A stretch of 64,000 bases of DNA. Source: Flammeovirga sp. OC4. GTDB lineage: Bacteria; Bacteroidota; Bacteroidia; Cytophagales; Flammeovirgaceae. The notes under the pieces were generated by a model. That model was not told the DNA's origin. It was given only the letters and a program-made list of their open reading frames with translations, and made no database searches. The stretch is taken from contig NZ_JTAM01000031.1 of the NCBI RefSeq assembly GCF_000812565.1, forward strand, positions 1 to 64,000, given 5' to 3'. Below, in pieces: positions 35,808-44,452 of this stretch (the first letter of the stretch is position 1; the number at the start of each line of letters is the position of its first letter). The position numbers were made by a program, and so were the translations under genes.

Positions 35808-37367
35808 TTATTCTTCTATGTTATCAAGTTTATAATCTCTATTCTTGATGAAATTTCCATCCTTATCGAAATCTGTTCTTCTTCTCTTCATTGAAGAAGG
35901 AATTTTTTCTATAGGAACAAAGATGGGTTTGTCTGAAGGCCATACGTAAGTCAACTCAGGTTGGTATCCTTCAGGATAGTATTCTTCTGGTTTGTACTGC
36001 ATATCTCTGATATACTGATTTTGCATGTCCTCTCTTTTCTTTCTTGGTACTGGTACAACCATACCTCCATTTTCAGCAACTTGAGATCCAGCTTGTGGAG
36101 GTGTTGCGTTTGGGTAATCAGGTATTTGACCATCTCTAACCCAAATCTTATCCTTCGTTACATTCACAACTACACCGTCAAATCCAAAGTGGAAAGGTCC
36201 ATTGTAATGCTCTCTTACCTCAGCTACCATTTCATTGTTAGCATATAAATCATCGGTAGTATGCGTAGCCATGGCTAATCTAGGATTAGCATCGCTGTAT
36301 AATTTACCGGCTGCATAAGCAGGGTTATGGTGTGTATCAATTGTATATCTAGTCAATACAGCAGGAACACCGTAAACTTGAGATGATATCGCTACAACTT
36401 CTACCTGCATCTCTGTAATTAATACATCTGCATCTTTACCATATTTGGCGGTTAATTTGTTGGGTCTACCATCACCAGAGAAAACGACAGACATTCCTTT
36501 GTATTCCACTCTGTAAGCTGAAGCACCGTCTTTACAGTGTGCTTGTTGCCAGTGAATCACTTTTATTCCATCTTTGTCGTATACAACACCACCATCATCA
36601 GTAAAATCAAATTCGTTGACTTCAATTTCCCATCCTCTACCAATAGGGAATACATCAAAAGCATCTCTATGCCATTCGGTCATCATTTTCATACCTTCTA
36701 CCATGTGGGCTGTACCGTATTTTGGTTCAGACCCTGAAGGTCCAGTTACTCTTAATGGCTCATTCCATCTACCATTCCAAGCGCCAAACATATAAACATA
36801 AGGCAATGCACCATAGTGATCCACGTGTAAGTGTGTCAAGAAAATATCGTTGATTTCATTTAATGCTAGACCTGCTCCGACAAAATTGGCTACAGAGCCT
36901 TCTCCGATGTCAAAAACGAGGTTTTTACCATTCCCAAACTGTATTAAAATAGAAGTGTTGGCTTGTCCGGGACGAATCATTGGGGAAGATCCCATAAATA
37001 TGATTCTGATTTCATCTTCTAATAAGTCTTCTGTGTTGGGGTACCAATTGGCAGCGGATACCATATGACTCATTGGTGCAATTCCATCAAACATTAATCC
37101 TTCATTCCATCTTCCTAATGGAAGACCAGCCGTTAAAGCAACTTTCAATTGAGTAGTATCTGTTTGGAAAACATCTTGTTGATTTTTTAAATCATTGATA
37201 TCTTCAGTAACAACAGATTCTTTATTGTTAACATAACCAGCAGCTTTAGTACCGGTTCCTTTGTAATCACCTTTATATTGATTTGGTCCTTGATCGTCTT
37301 GTGCATTGATAAATGGGATAAAGCTAATACTTAAGATGACTAGTTGTAGCAAGAATTTATTTTTCAT
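35808..37367 (-). CDS. secreted metallo-beta-lactamase-fold hydrolase
   Basis: A 519-residue exported enzyme with a signal peptide ending FINAQ (about residue 23). The zinc site HxHxDH is in 'IFLTHLHVDHYGALPYVYMFGAWNGRW' and the further metal ligands appear in 'VVFSGDGRPN' and 'LAMATHTTDD'. It resembles RNase Z/arylsulfatase-like periplasmic MBL proteins; some relatives are annotated as GntH of guanitoxin synthesis, which I cannot confirm here. The C-terminal 120 residues are Pro/Tyr/Lys-rich, and their function is unclear. Two palindromic operator-like sites lie just upstream, so expression is probably regulated. Confidence 0.72.
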   Translation of the reverse strand: MKNKFLLQLVILSISFIPFINAQDDQGPNQYKGDYKGTGTKAAGYVNNKESVVTEDINDLKNQQDVFQTDTTQLKVALTAGLPLGRWNEGLMFDGIAPMSHMVSAANWYPNTEDLLEDEIRIIFMGSSPMIRPGQANTSILIQFGNGKNLVFDIGEGSVANFVGAGLALNEINDIFLTHLHVDHYGALPYVYMFGAWNGRWNEPLRVTGPSGSEPKYGTAHMVEGMKMMTEWHRDAFDVFPIGRGWEIEVNEFDFTDDGGVVYDKDGIKVIHWQQAHCKDGASAYRVEYKGMSVVFSGDGRPNKLTAKYGKDADVLITEMQVEVVAISSQVYGVPAVLTRYTIDTHHNPAYAAGKLYSDANPRLAMATHTTDDLYANNEMVAEVREHYNGPFHFGFDGVVVNVTKDKIWVRDGQIPDYPNATPPQAGSQVAENGGMVVPVPRKKREDMQNQYIRDMQYKPEEYYPEGYQPELTYVWPSDKPIFVPIEKIPSSMKRRRTDFDKDGNFIKNRDYKLDNIEE

Positions 37368-37403
37368 GATTGTAGTATAAGAAAGTAAATTATTATTTTA
37401 ACT

Positions 37404-37421
37404 TTTAACCAAATGGTTAAA
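37404..37421. promoter_or_regulatory. palindromic operator, proximal copy
   Basis: TTTAACCAAATGGTTAAA, an 18-bp palindrome with 7-bp exact arms, 37 bp upstream of the MBL-fold gene start. A second, near-identical site lies 95 bp further out. This resembles binding sites of TetR-type dimers. Confidence 0.6.
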
Positions 37422-37498
37422 TTCAGGATCTGAAGATCGAATATTAGAAATGTATTTTTTTCTAATCTGTTTTATCATTTATTTTTCGAATGATATAG

Positions 37499-37514
37499 TT
37501 AACCAAACGGTTAA
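37499..37514. promoter_or_regulatory. palindromic operator, distal copy
   Basis: TTAACCAAACGGTTAA, 6-bp arms with the same spacer length and the same TTAACC/GGTTAA arms as the proximal site. The two could bind one regulator cooperatively. No regulator gene is next to it. Confidence 0.55.
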
Positions 37515-37569
37515 ATTTTAAATAGGTTTCATATTAAACGAATATTTAATCTCTTTAACAGCTTTGTTA

Positions 37570-38169
37570 TTACATATCGTCTAATTGATATAACTGATAT
37601 CTTTCTATTAAATCAATGATTTTTTGGCTGTATTGGGGGTCTGTAGCATATCCGGCTTCTTGTAAACCTATTGCCCACTTTCTATAGTTTTTTATATTGA
37701 TTTTAAACAAATGAAGATACCAAGGCCTTGAAGTAATGAAATGGCCATAATCCCAAAAGGATGTTTTTACTGTTGGATAAGCACGGAAACATTCTTGATA
37801 TTTATCGTCGGAGTGTTGTACACGGTGACCTTTCCAATCTTCACCACACTTAATTCCGAAGTGATTATTGGATTTCTGAGAGAGTGTACTGTTACCGAAA
37901 GAAGTTTCAAGCATAGCCTGTGCTAAGATAACACTAGCAGGGATCTTAAATTCTTTCATGGTTTGAACCGCTAAATACCCATAAGAGACTACATACTCAT
38001 GGTAAGTATATAGTTTTTGAGGTTGTTCGTTTAATTTATATTGTTTTTGATCTAGTTCTCTATTTTTTGTGAATGAAGTAAGGACAATCGAACATAAAAC
38101 TAACATCAAAAACATCTTCTTAGATGTAGTCATAAAATTGTGGTGCAGTAATTTAAGCAGGTGGTTCAT
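37570..38169 (-). CDS. glucosaminidase-domain peptidoglycan hydrolase
   Basis: A 199-residue exported protein with a signal peptide or anchor around residues 18-35. The catalytic domain has the glucosaminidase pattern 'PASVILAQAMLETSFGNSTLSQKSNNHFGIKC' with the catalytic Glu in ETS, then 'FRAYPTVKTSFWDYGHFI' and a C-terminal 'YATDPQYSQKIIDLIERYQL'. These enzymes cut the glycan strand of peptidoglycan. Met13 is an alternative start; I keep the first because of a GGAG just before it. Confidence 0.88.
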   Translation of the reverse strand: MNHLLKLLHHNFMTTSKKMFLMLVLCSIVLTSFTKNRELDQKQYKLNEQPQKLYTYHEYVVSYGYLAVQTMKEFKIPASVILAQAMLETSFGNSTLSQKSNNHFGIKCGEDWKGHRVQHSDDKYQECFRAYPTVKTSFWDYGHFITSRPWYLHLFKINIKNYRKWAIGLQEAGYATDPQYSQKIIDLIERYQLYQLDDM

Positions 38170-38203
38170 TGCTCCACATGCTTCACGTAATTGATATAAA
38201 AAA

Positions 38204-38233
38204 AGTCTAGTGATAAGGGGAAATCACTAGACT
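38204..38233 (-). terminator. strong terminator of the ravA-viaA transcript
   Basis: A perfect 11-bp stem, AGTCTAGTGAT with ATCACTAGACT, followed on the minus strand by a T run. Confidence 0.85.
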
Positions 38234-38319
38234 ACAAAAGTATTACAATTTTTAATATTATTTCTAAGTTGCAATTTCAATCACTCGTGCTTTGTGTTAA
38301 ATGATTGATGTAAAGCTCC

Positions 38320-39807
38320 TTATTTTTTACGTCTGAACTTCTTAATTTTCTTCGCAAACTCTAGTAAACTATCTTTTCTACTGGCTCTATATTTCCAAAC
38401 TACATCAAAAGGTTTGAGTTCTGGAGCATTCTCAGGACCAAAAGTAACCGCAAAGAATCGGCTGTCTTTCGATTGTGCTTTTCTTAGTTTATGAAGTACC
38501 GGTGTTTCCAAAGGAGGTATTTTACCATCAGTGATCAGCATCAAATCAGCTTTCCTGTAATCTTCTGATTGCATAGATTCAATAGCGGCTTGTAAAGCAG
38601 GACCTGCATTCGTTCCTGCACTAAATGACATCGATAAGAATTCAATCAATGGCTCTAATCCATTATGAAGGTTGCTTAAGTCGATGGTTTTGATTTCATC
38701 TTCCGTAGCACCAAAAGAGAAAAGCAGGCACTTCCTTTTGTTCTCAAGGGCCATTTTCATGACTGCAAAACATAACGTCTTAGCAATCTGTTCTGGTTTA
38801 CCAAGCATAGAAGCACTAGTATCAATACACAAGAGCATCGGCCCCATGACGTCTTCTTTTGTGCTAGCCTTCTGCGTTTCTTTGCTTTCGTCTTTTTGAG
38901 GTGGACGATCTTCTGCTTTCAGCTCAAAAGTTTGTAGTTTATGTTCCACAAACTTTTTATAGAAAAGCAGTTCAGTGTCTTCATTACCCAGTAAAGCAGC
39001 TTCAGCAGGAAGGATTTGAGAAAGGTCGTCACTTTCATGTACACCTATCAAAGATTCTTTACCATGAGTGAAGGTTCTTCTAAAAGGTTTGATGGTGATT
39101 TCCTGTAATTGTTCTCTTTCTTCCTCCAGTTCTGCACTGGCATATCGTCCCAACAGATCTACCAATTCTTTGAGCATTTCCTCATCTTCCAACAATCGGT
39201 CATAACGAGATAGAACTTCAAAGCCCGTATGTTGCCACTGTCCTTTGGCTTTTTCAAAACCAAGCCCAAGGTGGTCCATCAATTGGCTCACCAAGTGTTG
39301 TGATTTATCAAACTTATTGGCGTTGTCGCTTAACTTCTGACGGAGTTGATCTTGTCTTTTTTGTGTTTTACCACTCAAGATTTTACGCATCGTTTCCATC
39401 AGTTTGTTCATCACACCTTTGGAATTATGCCCTTTGTCTCCTTTTGCATTGCCAGAACGCATTCCGAAAGGTAAACTCAAACGCTTTTTCTGTCTTTCGA
39501 TTTGTGGAACTTCTGAAGAACTTTCTGCAATTTCTTCTATATGCGTGACAATCTCTTTGATCACATGTTCACGCAATGAGGTATGTCTTTGGATGGATTC
39601 CCTGAGACCGGGAGTGTCAAGGATATCATCAATGACATCTTTATAACCAAGGGCCATATCTGAGAAATTAGAATTCAAAATCTCAGGTTCATGACCCTTG
39701 GCAATTTCTGAAAGGTATGTGGCTAAAATCTCACGATCTTCAGATTCACCCAGGGAAGAAAACATTTTAAATTTTTCTATTTCCTCAAAGGATGTTCTAG
39801 CCTCCAT
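38320..39807 (-). CDS. viaA: VWA-domain protein ViaA
   Basis: A 495-residue partner of the RavA ATPase. The C-terminal von Willebrand A domain has the metal-ion site DTSAS in 'GPMLLCIDTSASMLGKPEQIAK' (about 330), the Thr of 'SFSAGTNAGPALQAA' and 'DLMLITDGKIPP'. The N-terminal half is charged and helical, with several Lys/Glu runs. Its start overlaps the end of ravA by 11 nt, so the two are translated as a pair. In E. coli RavA-ViaA acts on respiratory complexes and membrane lipids; the role here is unknown. Confidence 0.9.
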   Translation of the reverse strand: MEARTSFEEIEKFKMFSSLGESEDREILATYLSEIAKGHEPEILNSNFSDMALGYKDVIDDILDTPGLRESIQRHTSLREHVIKEIVTHIEEIAESSSEVPQIERQKKRLSLPFGMRSGNAKGDKGHNSKGVMNKLMETMRKILSGKTQKRQDQLRQKLSDNANKFDKSQHLVSQLMDHLGLGFEKAKGQWQHTGFEVLSRYDRLLEDEEMLKELVDLLGRYASAELEEEREQLQEITIKPFRRTFTHGKESLIGVHESDDLSQILPAEAALLGNEDTELLFYKKFVEHKLQTFELKAEDRPPQKDESKETQKASTKEDVMGPMLLCIDTSASMLGKPEQIAKTLCFAVMKMALENKRKCLLFSFGATEDEIKTIDLSNLHNGLEPLIEFLSMSFSAGTNAGPALQAAIESMQSEDYRKADLMLITDGKIPPLETPVLHKLRKAQSKDSRFFAVTFGPENAPELKPFDVVWKYRASRKDSLLEFAKKIKKFRRKK

Positions 39808-41347
39808 AGCTTCGTTTTAATTTTTCGGTTTGTAGTTTGTAGTTCAAGACCAATTTCCATAAGTCATTCAAACTTTCGTCAATCAATGATCTCCAGTTTT
39901 CTGAAAGGAAAATATTCTTACCTACACCTTCTTCTCTACTATGTCTTACCTCTTCAATTTCACGTGAAATCTTATCAAGGTATTTCAATAATAGATCCGC
40001 TTCTTTATTCAATTGTTCTCTTACATCTTCTGTAATCGACTTAGAAACTTTACCGATTCTATGTTCTTTAGAAGACTTCAATTTATACTTATGATAGTCG
40101 TGACCTAATCGTACTTCAATCTCTGTATCTGAGACTTTTCCGATGGTAAAGCTCTCACTTCTACCTGTATTGGTATATAAGTTCACTTCTGAAGAGCCTC
40201 TGCCCATCATGGCAAAATCATCTGCAAGGATTCTATTATTCATACTTGAGAAGCCTTCAATAATATGGTATTCTCCATCTACAACTGTAGGAGCTTCCAT
40301 ATACAATTCTTTCTCCTCTTTCGTTTGATCCTCTACATCATTTGTGAAAGTTTCTAATTGGGAGCGAACCGTTTCCATACTGTATTTCGCACTCCAACCG
40401 TATTTCTGTACGGCTCTTGTTACCCATTGTCTCACCATATCAATTTGGTCCGGTGAGTGCCAGATACAGTTGGCAATCAAGAAACAATCTGAAAGGTCTA
40501 CTCTTTCTCTACCATTCATAAAGGCAGAAGTACGGATCAGACGAACAATTTTGTGCCATCTACGGTCAGAAACATAAATGTTTTTATCAACTTCCGTACC
40601 CGTAGATTGATTAAATCTTTCGATATATTTTCTGACGATAGAAATCACGCTCAATACTTCCAAAGGTACTTTGACTGAATCAATCAGTGGACTCCAGCTG
40701 TCGACCTCTGTTTCATCAAACTTCAATTCTTCTCTAACTACCGGATTCGTTAGTTTTGAAGAAGTGATCATATCAAAGAATTTCTGCTCATCAATGATTC
40801 TATCCACGTATACACGAACCAGAAAACGGTCCCATATCGCTTCCAGTCCTTCGCCCTTGGCAGGCAACTCATTGGATGCAGAAAGTAATGCGTGTACTTT
40901 TACCTCAATTTCTTGCTCACCATTTCTAAATACTTTCTCATTCAAAACAGTCAATAACGCATTTTGAATGGATGGACCTGCTTTCCAAATTTCATCTAAG
41001 AATACGACTGAAGAGCCAGGAAGATAGTTGTCAGTAAGACGTTCGTACTTATCTTCTTTACTTAACTTTGAAATGGAAATAGGACCAAAGATTTCGTCAG
41101 GTGTACTGAATCTATTCATCAGATACTCAAAGGAATCTCCTCCTTTAAAAGCATATTTCAAACGACGAGCAATCATACTTTTACCAACACCGGGAGGGCC
41201 TAGCATAAAAATACTTTCGCCAGCAATTGCACTCAACAAGGCGAGTGACAGAACATCTTCTTTTTCGTGAAGATCTTCTCCCAATAAGGATAGTAGTTTC
41301 TTAGAGCGCTTTCTTACATCAAAAGCTACTTTCGAGAGTTCGTCCAT
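39797..41347 (-). CDS. ravA: MoxR-type AAA+ ATPase RavA
   Basis: A 516-residue MoxR-family ATPase. Walker A is 'MLGPPGVGKSMIARRL' (about 54-69), Walker B is 'SSVVFLDEIWKAGPSIQNALL', and sensor and Arg-finger regions follow ('ALLSASNELPAKGEGLEAIWDRFLVRV'). The C-terminal region holds the ViaA-interacting and triple-helical segments of RavA. It is the first gene of the ravA-viaA pair, and its length matches E. coli RavA. Confidence 0.93.
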   Translation of the reverse strand: MDELSKVAFDVRKRSKKLLSLLGEDLHEKEDVLSLALLSAIAGESIFMLGPPGVGKSMIARRLKYAFKGGDSFEYLMNRFSTPDEIFGPISISKLSKEDKYERLTDNYLPGSSVVFLDEIWKAGPSIQNALLTVLNEKVFRNGEQEIEVKVHALLSASNELPAKGEGLEAIWDRFLVRVYVDRIIDEQKFFDMITSSKLTNPVVREELKFDETEVDSWSPLIDSVKVPLEVLSVISIVRKYIERFNQSTGTEVDKNIYVSDRRWHKIVRLIRTSAFMNGRERVDLSDCFLIANCIWHSPDQIDMVRQWVTRAVQKYGWSAKYSMETVRSQLETFTNDVEDQTKEEKELYMEAPTVVDGEYHIIEGFSSMNNRILADDFAMMGRGSSEVNLYTNTGRSESFTIGKVSDTEIEVRLGHDYHKYKLKSSKEHRIGKVSKSITEDVREQLNKEADLLLKYLDKISREIEEVRHSREEGVGKNIFLSENWRSLIDESLNDLWKLVLNYKLQTEKLKRSYGG

Positions 41348-41625
41348 CTGTTATTCTATGAGATAAAATATAATCGATTCTGATAAAAACGACATGCGTT
41401 ATTTATGCGTGCGTTAAAAGGGCCTCTTAATTTATAGTTTTTTTTCTACAAATCAGGGGACTTGTACTGTTTATGGCGAGAAATTTAGAAATTGAAAGGG
41501 TACTAGAATATGATATAAACTACTTTTTAAGTGTTGTTTAATTAAAAATTGTTATAGAAAATGTTTTTTGAAGAATGTTTTATTGGATTTAGTTAAAACT
41601 GATAGCATAACATTTCCTTGTGCTT

Positions 41626-42393
41626 TTAATACTGACTTAAGTCGTATAAAGTTTTAATTAGAAACAGAATTAAAATAACATTGAAAAAAGCTTTTACCCT
41701 TTTGGGATCTACTTTCATGACGAGTTCTGCTCCTATCCAACTTCCTGTAAAAGCACCTACAATACCTACTAATCCAAAATCCCAATAAACTAATCCTTCT
41801 ATCATGAAAAAAGATAAAGCAGCTGTAGATGAAATCATGGCAAGGCTTTTTGAAAAGGCGACATTGACCATAACGGGTATATTACTAAAGAAGGAAAGAA
41901 TAAAAAAGCAGATGACACTTGTTCCAGGGCCAAAAAAACCACTGTAAAGACCAATAAAGAATGCCGTAGGAAAAACTACTTTAGAAGGTACACTCTCATC
42001 ATACTTCCCTTCAGGTTTGGGGTGTTTTCGGTTATACCACTCGAGTAGAAATAGAAAGAGGATAATGGCTAACAGCAGGTAAAGCATGAATTTAGCATTC
42101 ATCATTTTACTGAGCTTGGCACCAAAAATAGCCATCACCAAAGAAATACAACAAGCTATGATTAATTGTCGGTTGATTTTTAATAAACCCTTCTGATGGT
42201 ATTTAAAGGTTGCTGTAATTGAGGCAGTGGTAAGGATAACTTTGTTTGTCCCTAAAATAAATGCGTCAGGTAAACCTAAGTAAATTAAGGCAGGTAATGA
42301 TAGCATACCGCCTCCACCTGAGATTGATGTAATGACAGATGAAAAACAACATACCACAAACCAAAAAATGTATTTGTAAACCTGCTCGTCCAT
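41626..42393 (-). CDS. TauE/SafE (TSUP) family transporter
   Basis: A 255-residue inner-membrane protein with about eight hydrophobic helices and the duplicated Gly/Pro motifs of the family: 'SGGGGMLSLPALIYLGLPDAFILGTNKVI' at the start and 'GLYSGFFGPGTSVICFFILSFF' in the second half. Members move sulfite, sulfonates or related anions. It lies 74 bp downstream of the SLC13-like gene on the same strand, which fits an oxyanion transport pair. Confidence 0.9.
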   Translation of the reverse strand: MDEQVYKYIFWFVVCCFSSVITSISGGGGMLSLPALIYLGLPDAFILGTNKVILTTASITATFKYHQKGLLKINRQLIIACCISLVMAIFGAKLSKMMNAKFMLYLLLAIILFLFLLEWYNRKHPKPEGKYDESVPSKVVFPTAFFIGLYSGFFGPGTSVICFFILSFFSNIPVMVNVAFSKSLAMISSTAALSFFMIEGLVYWDFGLVGIVGAFTGSWIGAELVMKVDPKRVKAFFNVILILFLIKTLYDLSQY

Positions 42394-42467
42394 TATAATA
42401 AAAATAGGCTATAAAAAGGAGAGGTTGATTTGTCAATCGCACATAAAATAATCTCTCCACTGAAGCT

Positions 42468-44273
42468 CTAATATAGTTGATAGTAGAGTATTATGAAAAT
42501 AATGCAGGTAGTACAATAAATCCCCATCAATGGAAGGCCAACTTTCATAAAATCTTTCGTTTTATATCCACCTGGACCATAAACTATCCAGTTCGTTTGG
42601 TAACTGACGGGAGTTAAAAATGCAGCAGAGGCAGCAAAAGCGATGGCCACAAAGAATGGAGTACTTGGTAGCATTAGCATTTCGCTGACAGAGTATGCAA
42701 TTGGAAAAACAATGGAAATGGCAGCAACATTGGTCACAAATGAGGTGAGTAAAACGGTGACTAAGAATAACCCAATTAGAACGCCAATAACGCCAAAAGG
42801 TAAAAAGATCGTAATGAACATTTTACTGACAATTTCAGATGCTCCAGATGAGATAAAGGCATCTCCTAGAGTGAGGGCAGACATTAGTAGGATGATAAGG
42901 TCTAAATCAAGTTCTTTATTGACTGCATTAAAAGTGGTGGCTTTAATCACGAGTAAACCTGCAAATGCAAGAATTGCTCCCGTAAGAATTGAAATAATAC
43001 CCGCAGCTACTGAAAAAGCAATTGCCATTAAAACACCAAGGTAGATGGCTTTGTTGAGATCTTTAACGACAGGTCTTTGACTTTCAATAGTGGATAACAC
43101 GTAAAATTCTTTATACGACTTCATGTTAGAAAAGAAGGTATCACCGGCAGATAGCAGAAGCATATCCCCCGCCTGAAGACTGATATTTTCTAATTCACCT
43201 GTTACTTTTTGTCCATTTCTATGAATAGCGATCAATTCAACATCATATTTCTCTTTAAAATTGATCTTGTTGATGTATTTCCCATCTAAAAATGAGTTGG
43301 CAGGAATTACGGCTTCCACAATTTCAGAATCATCCTCATGGTTGGGTACATCTAAACCAAGGTCTGAGTTGACAATATTCATGATATTTTCAGTTTGTCC
43401 CATGAACATCAACTGATCTTTATATTTGAAATTATAATCTTCGGGAATTGGTGTGATGACTTCTCCGTTTCGGTGCACCTCAATTAAGTAAGCACCTTCA
43501 AACTTTTTAAGTTCTGAATTTGCTACTGTTTTACCGATCACTTTTGATGACCTATGTACTTCAAGTGCCATTAGGTATTCAGGAGCAATGGCTTTTGCAT
43601 CATCAAAAACCTCTTTATTTTCTGGAAGTAGGTTATATCCAATCGTAACCAAATAGAGTATTCCTAAAAAAGTCACTAAAATACCCAAATAAAGAAAGTC
43701 TGAATAGGCTAAAAGGGGTAAGTTGTTCGTTTCTATAAAACCATTAAGTACTAAATTGGTTGACGTTCCGATAATTGTAATCATACCTCCTAAAATGGTA
43801 CTGAAAGAAAGAGGTATTAATAGTTTAGAAGGATGTGCTCCCATTTTTTTACACCAATTGTAAACATATGGAGTGAGACCCGCCACCACGGGAGTATTAT
43901 TGGTAAATGAAGATAGAAAAGCTGCAAATGAAATGACTTTAAGTAAAAAGAATTTTGGATTTTTTGATTTACCTATCATTCTATCCAAAATAGCTTCTAA
44001 ATTAAAGGTATGATAAAGGTTAGTCGTAACAATAACTAGCACAATGATTGTAGCTATTGAAGGGTTACTCATAGAGTGCAGAATGTCGTTTGCAGAAATT
44101 ATTCCAGTAACTAAAAGCACTATGACGCCCATAAAGAAAAGTAACGATGGTTTAATACGTTCTTTCAAGAGTCCTACAACAACTAAAGAAACCGTGATTA
44201 AGACAATCCATTTTTCTACTTCATGGGGTAAATAATGACTTATGTATAGGGTGGGATGTAGAAACTTAGGCAT
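42468..44273 (-). CDS. SLC13-type permease with two TrkA-C domains
   Basis: A 601-residue membrane protein with two transport halves flanking cytoplasmic RCK/TrkA-C domains (about 215-300 and 308-385; 'EGAYLIEVHRNGEVITPIPEDYNF' and 'YDVELIAIHRNGQKVTGELENI'). The family motif 'SFTNNTPVVAGLTPYVYNW' appears in the first half, and 'SFVTNVAAISIVFPIAYSV' with 'ASAAFLTPVSYQTN' in the second. These carry sulfate, dicarboxylate or other anions with Na+. The TauE-like partner suggests sulfate or sulfonate, unproven. Confidence 0.88.
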   Translation of the reverse strand: MPKFLHPTLYISHYLPHEVEKWIVLITVSLVVVGLLKERIKPSLLFFMGVIVLLVTGIISANDILHSMSNPSIATIIVLVIVTTNLYHTFNLEAILDRMIGKSKNPKFFLLKVISFAAFLSSFTNNTPVVAGLTPYVYNWCKKMGAHPSKLLIPLSFSTILGGMITIIGTSTNLVLNGFIETNNLPLLAYSDFLYLGILVTFLGILYLVTIGYNLLPENKEVFDDAKAIAPEYLMALEVHRSSKVIGKTVANSELKKFEGAYLIEVHRNGEVITPIPEDYNFKYKDQLMFMGQTENIMNIVNSDLGLDVPNHEDDSEIVEAVIPANSFLDGKYINKINFKEKYDVELIAIHRNGQKVTGELENISLQAGDMLLLSAGDTFFSNMKSYKEFYVLSTIESQRPVVKDLNKAIYLGVLMAIAFSVAAGIISILTGAILAFAGLLVIKATTFNAVNKELDLDLIILLMSALTLGDAFISSGASEIVSKMFITIFLPFGVIGVLIGLFLVTVLLTSFVTNVAAISIVFPIAYSVSEMLMLPSTPFFVAIAFAASAAFLTPVSYQTNWIVYGPGGYKTKDFMKVGLPLMGIYCTTCIIFIILYYQLY

Positions 44274-44280
44274 AGATTTG

Positions 44281-44297
44281 GGTTATAGGTTATAACC
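44281..44297. promoter_or_regulatory. short palindrome near the SLC13-like gene
   Basis: GGTTATAGGTTATAACC: 7-bp inverted arms with a 3-nt spacer, 7 bp before the gene start. It could be a regulator site, or just a local hairpin in the leader. Confidence 0.3.
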
Positions 44298-44452
44298 AAT
44301 ATAGACTTTTAGAGATTAGAAAAAAGTGATGATTATCAACGAAATATTGATAAAGATTAAAAAAAAATGCTTTTTCAAGAAGTAATGTAATCACTTGATT
44401 TGAAATATTAAATTCATATAGGAAAAAATCCTATTTTTTAGAGATATAAAGT

